NCBI RefSeq assembly: GCF_025397995.1
Contig: NZ_CP104550.1
Location: forward strand, 1,144,001-1,208,000
Length of the DNA stretch: 64,000 bases
From: Methanothermobacter wolfeii
Lineage (GTDB): Archaea; Methanobacteriota; Methanobacteria; Methanobacteriales; Methanothermobacteraceae
Direction: 5' to 3'
Under the pieces are notes generated by a model. It made no database searches and was not told the origin of the DNA. It saw nothing but the letters and a program-made list of their open reading frames with translations. A program made the position numbers and the translations under genes. How positions within the stretch are numbered: position 1 is the stretch's first letter; the number at the start of each line of letters is the position of its first letter. This document shows, in pieces, positions 9,134 to 18,270 of the stretch.

Positions 9134-9964
9134 TTAATCTTCAGGTAACATCTGCTTTAGTTCCCCTGCAGCATCAAGCATTGCGCCCCTTACCATGGAC
9201 ATGTCCCGGTATTCCATGAATTCTGCTTCAAGCTGTGACATGAACCTCTTGATTGCATATTCATCGTGGCGGAGCTTTATCTTAACCCCGTACTTCATGT
9301 CCATTAGTATGAGGTTCCCCGGCGGTGCAGGTTCTATGAATATTCGCTCCTCTGTATCGAGGAGTGAAGCCACCTCTTCAGGTGACATTTCACCACCTGA
9401 GACCCTTAAAAGTACGCTGACCATCTTCCTGACCATCTGCCAGAGGAAACTCTCACCGTAAACATCGATGACTACCGCCTCCCCAGAGGATGATACTCTG
9501 ACATCATTAACCTTCCTCACAGGGTTCCTTTCAGACCTCTTGGAGAAGTTGCTGAACTCATGGGTCCCCCTGAAGTACCCTGCAGCCTCCATCATTGCAT
9601 CAAGCTTCTCTACATGGTCCCTGTGGAGGATGTACCTGTAATGTCTCTCCAGGGGGTACCTGACCTTGAAGGGGTACATTACTGAGGCCCATGCAAGCAC
9701 CCTTATATCTGCAGGTAGAAGGTCGTTTATCTGGTTAACCCTCACATCCTCCTCTGTGAAAAAGGTCACGTAATTCCCTAGGGCATGAACACCCCTGTCT
9801 GTTCTTCCAGCTATCTGGAAGCGCGAATCCCAGGGGCCCTCAATGAGACCCGCCTCTTTAAGGGCGTCCAGGAGCTTCTCTTCTACTGTCGGCACATCTG
9901 GCTGTCTCTGAAATCCATGATAACCTGTCCCGATGTATGCAACCCTCAAGAGTATCTTCCTCAT
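9134..9964 (-). CDS. truA: tRNA pseudouridine synthase A
   Basis: Pseudouridine synthase modifying the tRNA anticodon stem-loop (positions 38-40 in bacteria). The catalytic aspartate lies in AGRTDRGVHALGN; other family blocks are RVAYIGTGYHGFQRQ, the region FRGTHEFSNFSK and QMVRKMVSVLL. The product is 276 residues from the ATG at 9964, which has GGAGGGTGA 5 nt upstream; the GTG three codons earlier lies inside this ribosome site and is unlikely. It is the most upstream minus-strand gene of the local run and is separated from the next gene by a repeat-bearing spacer. Confidence 0.92.
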   Translation of the reverse strand: MRKILLRVAYIGTGYHGFQRQPDVPTVEEKLLDALKEAGLIEGPWDSRFQIAGRTDRGVHALGNYVTFFTEEDVRVNQINDLLPADIRVLAWASVMYPFKVRYPLERHYRYILHRDHVEKLDAMMEAAGYFRGTHEFSNFSKRSERNPVRKVNDVRVSSSGEAVVIDVYGESFLWQMVRKMVSVLLRVSGGEMSPEEVASLLDTEERIFIEPAPPGNLILMDMKYGVKIKLRHDEYAIKRFMSQLEAEFMEYRDMSMVRGAMLDAAGELKQMLPED

Positions 9965-10138
9965 ACAGGTCACCCTCCTATAATTGATGTAGCATATGGA
10001 TCAGATTTTATAGGGCAATAACTAATAACAGTATGTGGTCCAACATGTAAACGGTAATCTCCTACTGTACAAATCTCCATGTTATCTGAAGCTGACACCT
10101 GAACATCAAGTTACAGTATGGGATGATGGGGTGTTATA

Positions 10139-11044
10139 ATGAAACGTCTATGGGGCTATCTGAGTATCATCACTGCAACGATTTTCTTTGGGATTTCAGC
10201 AACCCTTGACAAGATCATGCTCTCTGAGATGCACCCTGTCACTATTGGAGCCTACACCTACATCATTGCAGGTTTATTCCTGTTTTCAGTCCGGCAGTCT
10301 CCCCTCGGTGAGCGTATAATCAGCATACTCAACAGTGAAACCCTTTCAGAAAGTGATATCACCAGAAGGGACTATGCTGTACTATTTATCACTTCCCTCC
10401 TTGGAACGGTGATTGCCCCCATAATCTTCCTCAATGGTCTTAACGATACAACGGCGGTTAATGCATCACTTCTTCTGAACGTTGAGGTCCTGTTCATAAT
10501 CATCCTGGGTTACATCATCTTCAGGGAGGTGCTCAGGTCAAAGGATATCACAGGCATATTACTTATTATAACCGGTGCAGTGCTCCTCGTAACGGATGGC
10601 CACATCCCCCATGTCGACATGATCCTGATGGGTGATATCCTTGTTATCGGGGCTGCCTTTTTCTGGAGCCTTGACACCGTTCTCAGTAAATTCTTAAGTA
10701 AAAAGAGGGATCTGGTACTCGTATCTGGAATTAAAAGCCTCTTTGGCGGAGTTATACTCCTGCTCCTTATCCCCCTCCTTGGTTTTAACCCTGGAATGCC
10801 CCTGCATATGGTTCCATATGCACTCGCCGTGGCTGTATTCAGTATTGGCTGCTCATTTATACTGATCTACACTGCAATAAGGGAGCTTGGCGCATCAATG
10901 GTGGGGGCTCTTTTTCCATTATCCTCACTCTTTGGAGCCATATTCGCAGCCATCATACTCCAGGAGCCATTAACAGTCCTGGATGGTATCTCAGGGGCTG
11001 TGATGCTGGCAGGTGTATTCATACTCTACTGGAATGGTAGATAA
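10139..11044 (+). CDS. EamA/DMT-family transporter
   Basis: Integral membrane protein of 301 residues with ten predicted transmembrane helices in two repeats of about five, the drug/metabolite transporter layout. The repeats begin at GYLSIITATIFFGISATLDK and at MGDILVIGAAFFWSLDTVLS. The family ends with a helix such as GAVMLAGVFILYWNGR. The substrate cannot be predicted. It has its own divergent promoter region relative to truA and is convergent with the V4R gene 8 nt away. Confidence 0.85.
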   Translation: MKRLWGYLSIITATIFFGISATLDKIMLSEMHPVTIGAYTYIIAGLFLFSVRQSPLGERIISILNSETLSESDITRRDYAVLFITSLLGTVIAPIIFLNGLNDTTAVNASLLLNVEVLFIIILGYIIFREVLRSKDITGILLIITGAVLLVTDGHIPHVDMILMGDILVIGAAFFWSLDTVLSKFLSKKRDLVLVSGIKSLFGGVILLLLIPLLGFNPGMPLHMVPYALAVAVFSIGCSFILIYTAIRELGASMVGALFPLSSLFGAIFAAIILQEPLTVLDGISGAVMLAGVFILYWNGR

Positions 11045-11052
11045 TGAAATGA

Positions 11053-11640
11053 TCATGGTTCGGCAACGACATCGAACTGGCAGAAGGAGTATCCATTGGT
11101 CCAGCAGCGCCTTTCATAGGCATCAACCCTTAAACCAAGGATCTCTGAGAGGGCGCCGCTGATAATACCCGCTTCAAAGAAACAGATAGGTCTCCCGATG
11201 TTTGGAAGGCCCGAACACTCTATGCACTCATAGACCCTCACATCCATCCTGAGGTGTTCATCCTCCTCCCTGGAGACAACATCCAGGATCCCCAGTTTCT
11301 TTTCAACCATGAAATCCCTGAGGGATTCCAGGTCATCCACGAGTCCCTCCCTGATAAGACCTGAACCGAGGTTCATCCCTCCAATGTAGGAGACCCCCCT
11401 GGCGGATCCTGCAATTATGTCCGGAATGTTGAAGTGTCCGAACCGGAAGCTTGAGACATAATCAGCATCATGTTCCGATTCTGAAAAGAAGTTCCTCTCT
11501 GGCTTCATAAGGTCTTTGAACTCTATTTTATCCTTTAATGGTTTCCTGGGACCCATAAGGATGCCGTTGGAGGTTTCAGCCATTATCTCCCTGTCTGAAA
11601 GTTTACGGTAGTGTGAAATTATCCCCCTTAACCCCTGCAT
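11053..11640 (-). CDS. V4R-domain protein
   Basis: The 195-residue product has a C-terminal 4-vinyl-reductase (V4R) domain, a small-molecule-binding fold. Diagnostic residues are the cysteine and glycine-rich stretch YECIECSGLPNIGRPICF, then GIISGALSEILGLRV and the final ERRCWTNGYSFCQFDV. Three or four conserved Cys could bind a metal or hydrocarbon-like ligand. It diverges from hisA. Function unknown; a sensor or binding role is typical of the family. Confidence 0.75.
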   Translation of the reverse strand: MQGLRGIISHYRKLSDREIMAETSNGILMGPRKPLKDKIEFKDLMKPERNFFSESEHDADYVSSFRFGHFNIPDIIAGSARGVSYIGGMNLGSGLIREGLVDDLESLRDFMVEKKLGILDVVSREEDEHLRMDVRVYECIECSGLPNIGRPICFFEAGIISGALSEILGLRVDAYERRCWTNGYSFCQFDVVAEP

Positions 11641-11655
11641 GGTGCGTCCCCTGCA

Positions 11656-11732
11656 TCTACTGTTACATTTATCACATTGATGATCCTGCCTTCAGCAGTT
11701 TCCACCCACATATCTCTACTGTTATATTTATC
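11656..11732. repeat. Duplicated 18-nt element upstream of hisA
   Basis: TCTACTGTTACATTTATC (11656-11673) and TCTACTGTTATATTTATC (11715-11732) differ at one base and are 59 nt apart. Both contain an A/T core like a TATA box and lie between the divergent V4R gene and hisA. They may be duplicated promoters or paired regulator sites. Confidence 0.6.
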
Positions 11733-11821
11733 CTATGGATTCCTAAATATCTTTTCATCTGGTTATGCTCATGGATGTAGGGTGTGAACCTAACCCTAAA
11801 AGTAATGGTGGCAGTGATAGG

Positions 11822-12574
11822 ATGAGTTTTCAGAAAGACAGAATGCTTATAATACCCGCTGTGGATATCAAAAACATGAAATGCGTTCAGCTTGTGCAGG
11901 GAAAGCCCGGAACAGAGCAGGTGGTGATTGATGATCCTGCCTCTGTTGCAGAGAAATGGGAGTCCCTCGGTGCGGAGACCATTCACGTCGTGGACCTTGA
12001 CGGTGCCCTCGGCTCAGATAAGAATACCGACATCCTTGAGGAGATAGTGGAAAGGGTTTCTGTGCCCCTTCAGGTTGGTGGAGGTATAAGGGACAGTGAC
12101 TATGCAGGCAAACTCCTTGAAATGGGCTTTGAAAGAATAATAATCGGGACGATGGCCATTGAGAAACCAGGGACCGTGAAGGAGCTTGCAGAAGAGTACG
12201 GATCCGAACACATAATGGTCTCCCTCGACAGCCGGGACTCCAGGGTCGTGATAAAGGGCTGGACAGAGAAGGTCCCCTTCACTCCCGTGGAACTGGCTGG
12301 AAGGCTCCAGGAGGAGGGTGCCGGAAGCATACTCTTTACAAATGTTGACTTTGAAGGGCTTCTGAAGGGCTTTGACGTTAAACCGGTCCTTGAACTTGTT
12401 GAATCCATTGAAATACCCGTTGTGTACTCCGGGGGGGTCAGCAGTATCAAAGACATTGAACTTTTAAGTGGAACAGGTGTTGCAGGGGTTGTTATTGGCT
12501 CCGCAATCTACAGGAAAAAAATAGACTTCCAGGAGGCCCTCAGGTACCAGGATCCGGGTATCAGGGATGAATGA
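11822..12574 (+). CDS. hisA: ProFAR isomerase HisA
   Basis: Histidine biosynthesis (beta-alpha)8 isomerase converting ProFAR to PRFAR. Visible features are the N-terminal catalytic aspartate in MLIIPAVDIKNMKCVQLVQG, phosphate loops VGGGIRDSDYA and VVYSGGVSSIKD with GVVIGSAIYRKK, and a second acidic site in FTNVDFEG. The ATG at 11822 gives 250 residues, normal for HisA; the frame extends upstream to 11765 but that would add an unconserved tail. ribL follows 9 nt later, so the two are probably co-transcribed. Confidence 0.88.
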   Translation: MSFQKDRMLIIPAVDIKNMKCVQLVQGKPGTEQVVIDDPASVAEKWESLGAETIHVVDLDGALGSDKNTDILEEIVERVSVPLQVGGGIRDSDYAGKLLEMGFERIIIGTMAIEKPGTVKELAEEYGSEHIMVSLDSRDSRVVIKGWTEKVPFTPVELAGRLQEEGAGSILFTNVDFEGLLKGFDVKPVLELVESIEIPVVYSGGVSSIKDIELLSGTGVAGVVIGSAIYRKKIDFQEALRYQDPGIRDE

Positions 12575-12583
12575 GGTGGGTTC

Positions 12584-13039
12584 ATGAAGACCGTCATGGC
12601 TACAGGTACCTTTGACATAATCCATCCAGGCCATGGATTCTTCCTTGAGGAGGCAAAGAAACTCGGTGGAAGGGATGCTAAACTCGTTGTGGTCCTTGCA
12701 AGGGATTCAACGGTTCGTGCACGTAAGAGAACACCTATAATCAGTGAAAGGCAGAGACTTGAAGTTGTAAGGATGCTTAAACCCGTTGATGAGGCCTACC
12801 TTGGCAGTGAAACCGACATGTTTGAAATCGTCCACAGGATAAAACCCGACATCATTGCCATCGGCCCTGATCAGAAATTTGATGTTGATGAACTCAGGGA
12901 TGAGCTGAGGAAAAGGGGACTTGAATGTGAGGTTAAACGGGTCAGCGCATACCTGAAATCAGAACTTGACAGCACGTGCAAGATAATCAAAAAAATCAGG
13001 AGCATGGACTTTGATGAGAACTCCCTCAGAAACTGTTAA
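12584..13039 (+). CDS. ribL: Archaeal FAD synthetase RibL
   Basis: Nucleotidyltransferase that adenylates FMN to FAD. The 151-residue protein shows the cytidylyltransferase fold: [19 protein letters not shown] with HPGH as the HxGH nucleotide site, and [13 protein letters not shown] as the second phosphate-binding motif. Archaeal RibL (MJ1179 type) has a C-terminal conserved cysteine, seen here in STCKIIKKI. It is nine bases after hisA on the same strand. Confidence 0.85.
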   Translation: MKTVMATGTFDIIHPGHGFFLEEAKKLGGRDAKLVVVLARDSTVRARKRTPIISERQRLEVVRMLKPVDEAYLGSETDMFEIVHRIKPDIIAIGPDQKFDVDELRDELRKRGLECEVKRVSAYLKSELDSTCKIIKKIRSMDFDENSLRNC

Positions 13040-13064
13040 ACTCCTGCACTCAGAAACCATTAAA
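13025..13064. repeat. Short repeat of the ribL 3' end
   Basis: CTCAGAAACTGTTAAA (13025-13040, including the ribL stop) recurs as CTCAGAAACCATTAAA (13049-13064), 14 of 16 identical, 24 nt on. It may be a short example of the gene-edge duplications seen elsewhere in the window. Confidence 0.4.
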
Positions 13065-13086
13065 AATAAATAAAGGGGTGTGTATT

Positions 13087-13940
13087 TTAGAAGGGTAATT
13101 CAGCATAAACACCCTTTATGAATACGCTTGAAGTGTCCCAGTTCTTTATTGATCCCAGTGTATTGGAGAAGCTTGTTGCATCAGCATCATACCATTTTCC
13201 ATTGATATACAGCTGTCCCCAGACATGCCCATAGGTGTTCCCGCTCCTGAAGACACAGTTTCCATGCATGTACCTTGCGGGTATCCCTGCAGCCCTTGAA
13301 AGAGCCACCAGAAGGTGTGTGGTCACAGCAGTTGGCTGTCCTGTACCTGAGTGTCCCGATGGCACCGTACCTTGTGTTGTAGTAGAAACTGTAGTCGGTG
13401 TTATCACGTACATAGGTGAAAATGTTCACAGCCTTCTCATAGACTGAAGTCGCGTTAGCTGTGAGTCTCTGGCTTAAAGAAACTATTTCATCATCTGAAA
13501 CCTGGCAGTTATCTGTTTCCTGTAGGTAATCCCCAAGTTTAGCATAGCCAACCCTTGAAACCTTTTTGTATCGGGTCTCTGTAACCCACTTATAGTCCTT
13601 TCTGTACCTTGTCACATAGCTGTAGCTGTAGACGTAGCGGACCCTGTATTTACCCTTCTTATAGTAGTAGGTCTTAACAGGGGTCCTGACCTTCACAGTA
13701 TATGGTTTCATGTAGGAGACCTTCACCCTAACCTTGTAGGGCACGTATTCATTGTATGTGTAGTTAACCACCGGATGCTGATGTGCTGGATGCAACGGAT
13801 TTACTTGTTGCATTTGCTGTTACATTTGAAGCCGTTGTGTTTGAGTCAACGGCACTTACACCGGCAGGCAATACCGCCACTGCAAGAAGTAGCAGCATCG
13901 CAAACATCGAGTGACGCTTAATTTTACCGCCTCCATGCAT
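13087..13940 (-). pseudogene. Secreted transglutaminase-like protein, two frameshifts
   Basis: Three reading-frame segments join into one secreted protein. The first (ATG at 13940) encodes a signal peptide, KIKRHSMFAMLLLLAVAVLP ending GVSA, and stops at 13764-13766. The second covers VVNYTYNEYVPYKVRVKVSY and a Tyr/Lys/Arg-rich stretch up to the catalytic cysteine in ANCCDHT. The third continues HLLVALSRAAGIPARYMHGN, then YGHVWGQLYINGKWYDADAT with the catalytic His and Asp. The second break lies at about 13311-13323 in a CACACAC run, where two bases appear missing; the first lies between 13764 and 13813. The intact product would be a cell-surface cysteine protease or transglutaminase of the papain-like fold. 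It may be a true pseudogene or contain assembly errors. Confidence 0.7.
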
Positions 13941-14166
13941 GAAGGGAAGTCACTTGAAATCCCCTCATGATCAGCTAAAAATGTCTGTGCACACATTTAT
14001 AAATTTTTGCCCTTTAAATAATCCCTATATAATATACCTTTAACGGTAGGGTCCAGATGATGTTCAATACAATACATCGAAAAGGAACCGTACACTATAA
14101 ACATCCAGAAACACTATTTAATAGTTATTAATATATTATCTTAACTGAAGTGAAGGTGATTAGCAT

Positions 14167-15171
14167 ATGATCAGCGTGGGTATTATCGGAGCCAGTGGAT
14201 ACACCGGCGGGGAACTCTTAAGGTTACTTGAAAATCACAGGGATGTTGAGGTCGTCCATGCAACTTCAAGGCAGTACAGCGGTGTTCCTGTCTCAAGGGT
14301 ACACCCCCACCTGCAGGACACTGACCTTAAATTCCAGGACATGGACCCCGGGAGGATGGATGCGGACGTGATATTTACGGCCACGCCCCACGGGGCATCC
14401 ATGAAGATAGTCCCCGAGATAATTGAAAGGGGCATCATGGTGGTGGACCTCAGCGGAGACTACCGCTTTGAGGATACCGGGGTCTATGAGGAATGGTACG
14501 GCATGAAACATGAGCACCCCCTTGATGCGGTATACGGGCTTCCCGAGATCCACAGGGAGAAAATCAGAAAGGCTCAGCTGGTTGCAAATCCCGGATGCTT
14601 CCCAACAGGGGCCATACTGGCATGCCTCCCCCTTGTCTATGAAAAAATCGCAGACACCTTCATCATCGATTCAAAGACCGGTGTGAGCGGTGCTGGTGTC
14701 AAGCCGACATCACTCACCCATTACCCTGAATGCAGCGACAATGTGATACCCTACAATGTCACGAGCCACAGGCACACACCTGAAATAAGGCAGGAACTCT
14801 CAAGGATAAACCCGGTAAGGCTCAGCTTCACACCCCACCTTGTACCCGTAACAAGGGGCATACTCACCTCAGCCCACACCTTCCTCAGGGAGGACCTTGA
14901 AAGTGATGAGCTGATGGAGATATTCACGGGATTCTATGATGGGGAACCATTCGTAAGGGTCGTTGATGGCATCCCAAGGTTAAGTGCTGTCAGGGGATCC
15001 AATTTCTGTCATATAGGCTGCTTTGAGGTTGATGAAAACCAGAGGGCGGTTATAGTATCGGCCATAGACAACCTTGTTAAGGGGGCCTCGGGTCAGGCCG
15101 TCCAGAACATGAATATCATGTGCGGACTCAATGAGGTTGAGGGTCTTGACTTCCCTGGAATGCACCCGTGA
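14167..15171 (+). CDS. argC: N-acetyl-gamma-glutamyl-phosphate reductase
   Basis: NADPH-dependent reductase of arginine (and possibly LysW-type) biosynthesis. N-terminal Rossmann loop [19 protein letters not shown], active-site cysteine in [17 protein letters not shown], and the substrate region [20 protein letters not shown] are all present. The 334-residue length is normal. The ATG at 14167 has GGTGAT 6 nt upstream, and AT-rich TATA-like sequence lies at about 14115-14140. It is a single gene followed by a flavodoxin gene with its own short leader. Confidence 0.92.
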   Translation: MISVGIIGASGYTGGELLRLLENHRDVEVVHATSRQYSGVPVSRVHPHLQDTDLKFQDMDPGRMDADVIFTATPHGASMKIVPEIIERGIMVVDLSGDYRFEDTGVYEEWYGMKHEHPLDAVYGLPEIHREKIRKAQLVANPGCFPTGAILACLPLVYEKIADTFIIDSKTGVSGAGVKPTSLTHYPECSDNVIPYNVTSHRHTPEIRQELSRINPVRLSFTPHLVPVTRGILTSAHTFLREDLESDELMEIFTGFYDGEPFVRVVDGIPRLSAVRGSNFCHIGCFEVDENQRAVIVSAIDNLVKGASGQAVQNMNIMCGLNEVEGLDFPGMHP

Positions 15172-15223
15172 TAATATGACAGAAAATTATATTATAAATA
15201 AGGCCCAAGCCCTTTAATGGCTG

Positions 15224-15736
15224 ATGGATCAGAGTGATATGATGAAGACCTGCATAACATATTATTCAAGGACAGGTAACACTGCAATGGTTGCAAGGAC
15301 ACTTGCAGAGGAACTTGGAGCGGACATAATAGAAATTAAAGATCTGAAAGACCGTGAAGGATTTCTAAGCAGCTTTAAATCATCAATAGATGCCATGAGG
15401 GAATCAAAAACACGTATAAGTCCCGGAAAGGTGGACATGGATGATTATGATCTCATATACATTGGTTCCCCCACATGGGCCGGTAAACCCGCCCCTGCAG
15501 TAATAACCCTCATAGACACCCTCAACTTTATGGGTAAGGATGTGATCCTCTTCACAACCATGAGCCGCCAGGGAGGCGAGGGTGTTATAGAGAGGATGGG
15601 CGAGAAGATAAGGGCCCGTGGAGGCAGAATAATAAACTCTTTCATGATAAAGACCGGTGGAAAAGAACTCATTGAAGTTAAGGAGGACACTTTAAGGGTT
15701 ATATCCGAAAAGGACCTCCTCATCTATGAATCCTAG
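15224..15736 (+). CDS. Flavodoxin-family protein
   Basis: FMN-binding flavodoxin-like protein of 164-170 residues. The phosphate loop is TYYSRTGNTAMVA, and SPTWAGKPAPAV and TTMSRQGGEGV form the isoalloxazine-binding loops. Starts at 15224, 15239 or 15242 are all possible; GAGTGAT just before 15239-15242 favours the later ones. It overlaps the longest possible secF frame by a few bases. The electron partner is not indicated by context. Confidence 0.85.
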   Translation: MDQSDMMKTCITYYSRTGNTAMVARTLAEELGADIIEIKDLKDREGFLSSFKSSIDAMRESKTRISPGKVDMDDYDLIYIGSPTWAGKPAPAVITLIDTLNFMGKDVILFTTMSRQGGEGVIERMGEKIRARGGRIINSFMIKTGGKELIEVKEDTLRVISEKDLLIYES

Positions 15737-15749
15737 GGTGATATGCTTG

Positions 15750-16583
15750 ATGGATAAACTCTTCAGATCATACAGGCCGCTGATAGCAATACCCGTGGCA
15801 ATCACAGTTATTGCACTGCTCATCGTGGTCTTCAACGGACTCAATGAGAGTGTTGATCTAAGGGGGGGTTCCCTCGCAGATCTGACACTGGAAAAGAGTA
15901 TAAGTAACGCGGAGCTTGAATCAATCCTTAAGGAAAAACTGGGGCTGGATGATGTTAAAGTTATCTCAGCTGCAGGTAACAGGGTCACCGTCCAGTTCGG
16001 GACCGGTGTGGATGTCATGAAGGTTACCGATGCACTGGATGGGGTGGCGAAGATAAACAGTTACAGGTCTGTTGGTCCCCTGCTCAGTAAACAGGCGCTC
16101 AACCAGATCTACTGGGCCATAGGCTTCGCATTCCTCTTCATGTCCATAACCGTCTTCATAATCTTCAGGGACCCGATACCCTCGGTGGCCGTTATCCTTG
16201 CAGCAGTATCCGACATAATAATAGCCCTCGGTGGGATGTCAGTCTTCGGGATCCCCCTTTCACTGGCATCGGTTGGTGCGATACTTATGCTCATCGGTTA
16301 CAGTGTGGACACAGACATCCTCCTTACAACAAGGCTTCTTAAACAGCGAAAGGGTGAAATCAACAGGAGGGCATTCGGTGCCATGAAGACCGGCCTTACC
16401 ATGTCAATAACGGCCATCGCCTCGATGACAGCACTCTACCTTGTCACTTTATTCATCATACCTGAGGCCAGGGTTCTGAGTAACATCGCCGCGGTCCTGA
16501 TAATAGGCCTTGCAGGGGACATCCTTACAACTTGGCTCATGAACCTTGGAATTCTGAAGTGGTACTTGGAGGCTAAAGCATGA
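15750..16583 (+). CDS. secF: Protein-export membrane protein SecF
   Basis: Subunit of the SecDF complex that assists protein translocation with proton-motive force. The 277-residue protein has an N-terminal helix, an extracytoplasmic domain starting [11 protein letters not shown], and a C-terminal block of five helices containing [16 protein letters not shown], the RND-type acidic motif. The ATG at 15750 follows GGTGAT by 7 nt and is preferred to 15726, which overlaps the flavodoxin gene. secD overlaps the stop by 4 nt (ATGA). The F-before-D order is the archaeal arrangement. Confidence 0.93.
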   Translation: MDKLFRSYRPLIAIPVAITVIALLIVVFNGLNESVDLRGGSLADLTLEKSISNAELESILKEKLGLDDVKVISAAGNRVTVQFGTGVDVMKVTDALDGVAKINSYRSVGPLLSKQALNQIYWAIGFAFLFMSITVFIIFRDPIPSVAVILAAVSDIIIALGGMSVFGIPLSLASVGAILMLIGYSVDTDILLTTRLLKQRKGEINRRAFGAMKTGLTMSITAIASMTALYLVTLFIIPEARVLSNIAAVLIIGLAGDILTTWLMNLGILKWYLEAKA

Positions 16584-17788
16584 ACAGGAAGGTTTCAAAA
16601 TTCCTTAAAGATTACCAGGTTATCCTTTTAATACTCCTTGTTGCAGGGAGCATCACTGCAATATCAACCCTTGGGATCCAGCAGGGACTTGACCTCCGCG
16701 GGGGGTCACTGATACAGATACAGCTTGAAAAACCCGTTGACTCTGCAACCATGAACACGGTAATCAGTGTACTTGACAAGAGGCTTAACATATTCGGTGT
16801 CAAGGACGTTAAGGTCCGTGCAAGCGGTGATCAGAATGTTATAGTTGAAATCGCCGGTGTTCAGCCAGACCAGGTGTCAAGGATAGTTGGAACTCCAGGT
16901 AAATTTGAGGCCAAGATCGGCAATGAAACCGTGCTGACCGGTGAGGATATTGTGAGTGTCCAGGCACCCATAATCACAGATACACAGTGGGAGGTCCCCT
17001 TCAAGCTTTCAACATCAGGAGCCCAGAAGTTTGCTGAGGCCGCGAGGGGTAAAGCGGGTCAGCCAGTTAACATGTACCTTGACGACAGGCTTATAACATC
17101 ACCCGAGATCTCGGCAGAGGTTGCAACAGGAAGGCCCACAACAGACGTCATGATAACCGGGGCTGAGAACAGCAGGGCCGAGGCCGAGGCCCAGGCAAAG
17201 GAGATTGAGACCCTGCTGAAATCAGGGGCTCTTCCCGTCAAGGTAAGGATAGTTGGTGTGAGCAGTGTATCAGCAGAGCTCGGAGACCAGTTCGTGAGGG
17301 GCGCCCTCATCGCAGGCTTGCTCGCCATCCTCGCAATCGTGGCAATCCTCATAATACATTACAGGACCCCCATCCTTGTTCTGCCAATATTCTTCACGGC
17401 ACTGGCCGAGGTCATACTGACACTGGGTGTGGCCGCCGTGATAAGGTGGAACATAGACCTTGCAGCCATAGCAGGTATACTTGCAGTTATAGGTACCGGT
17501 GTGGATGACCAGATCATAATGACCGATGAGGTCCTTGCAGGTGATGGCAGGAGGACCCGGAGGAAGTTCCGGATAAAGGACGCCTTCTTCATAATATTCG
17601 CATCCGCCGGCACCCTTATAGCTGCCATGCTGCCCCTGGCCTACGTCGGGTTCTCAAGGGGTGCCACAGGTATAGGTCTCCTTGCAGGTTTCGCCTTCAC
17701 CACGGTCATAGGTGTGCTTATAGGCGTATTCATCACAAGGCCGGTTTATGCAAAGTTCATTGAAATCTTCAATGTGGGGAGAAGGTAA
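16580..17788 (+). CDS. secD: Protein-export membrane protein SecD
   Basis: Second SecDF subunit, 402 residues. The family start [18 protein letters not shown] follows the first helix; the P1-type external domain runs to about residue 225; and the membrane block carries [20 protein letters not shown], with the key acidic residues of the proton pathway. Translation is probably coupled to secF through the ATGA overlap. pyrI starts 5 nt downstream. Confidence 0.93.
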   Translation: MNRKVSKFLKDYQVILLILLVAGSITAISTLGIQQGLDLRGGSLIQIQLEKPVDSATMNTVISVLDKRLNIFGVKDVKVRASGDQNVIVEIAGVQPDQVSRIVGTPGKFEAKIGNETVLTGEDIVSVQAPIITDTQWEVPFKLSTSGAQKFAEAARGKAGQPVNMYLDDRLITSPEISAEVATGRPTTDVMITGAENSRAEAEAQAKEIETLLKSGALPVKVRIVGVSSVSAELGDQFVRGALIAGLLAILAIVAILIIHYRTPILVLPIFFTALAEVILTLGVAAVIRWNIDLAAIAGILAVIGTGVDDQIIMTDEVLAGDGRRTRRKFRIKDAFFIIFASAGTLIAAMLPLAYVGFSRGATGIGLLAGFAFTTVIGVLIGVFITRPVYAKFIEIFNVGRR

Positions 17789-17793
17789 TCAAA

Positions 17794-18258
17794 ATGAAAA
17801 AACCAGTTGAACTCCGGGTTAAACCCATAAAAAACGGCACCGTCATTGACCATATAACCGCAAACAGGGCCCTCAACGTCCTTAACATACTGGGTCTTCC
17901 CGATGGAAGGAGCAGGGTTACCGTTGCAATGAACATGGACTCATCCCAGCTGGGGTCCAAGGACATAGTAAAGATAGAGAACAGGGAACTGAAACCGGAT
18001 GAAGTGGATCAGATAGCCCTCATAGCACCCAGGGCAACCATAAACATTATAAGGGACTATAAAATAGTTGAAAAGGCCAAGGTAAGGCTTTTAAGTGAGG
18101 TCAGGGGGATACTCAGGTGCCCCAACCCCAACTGTATAACCAACAGTGATGAGGGTGTTGAGAACCGTTTCTATGTCACATCCAGGGAACCCGTGACCCT
18201 GCGGTGTTATTACTGTGAACGCATCATCGAGGGTGATGAAATAGAATCACAGTTCTAG
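17794..18258 (+). CDS. pyrI: Aspartate carbamoyltransferase regulatory chain
   Basis: Regulatory subunit of aspartate transcarbamoylase in pyrimidine synthesis. The allosteric domain begins [20 protein letters not shown]; the zinc domain has CPNPNC and CYYC, the four-cysteine site that contacts the catalytic chain. The 154-residue length is normal. The catalytic gene pyrB is not in this window. It sits 5 nt after secD and may share its transcript. Confidence 0.93.
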   Translation: MKKPVELRVKPIKNGTVIDHITANRALNVLNILGLPDGRSRVTVAMNMDSSQLGSKDIVKIENRELKPDEVDQIALIAPRATINIIRDYKIVEKAKVRLLSEVRGILRCPNPNCITNSDEGVENRFYVTSREPVTLRCYYCERIIEGDEIESQF

Positions 18259-18270
18259 GAGAGTGATAGT

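Noticed and set aside
13941-14166. Possible RNA gene in the argC upstream spacer
   Set aside because: A/T-rich with several TATA-like stretches; no tRNA fold or box motifs seen.
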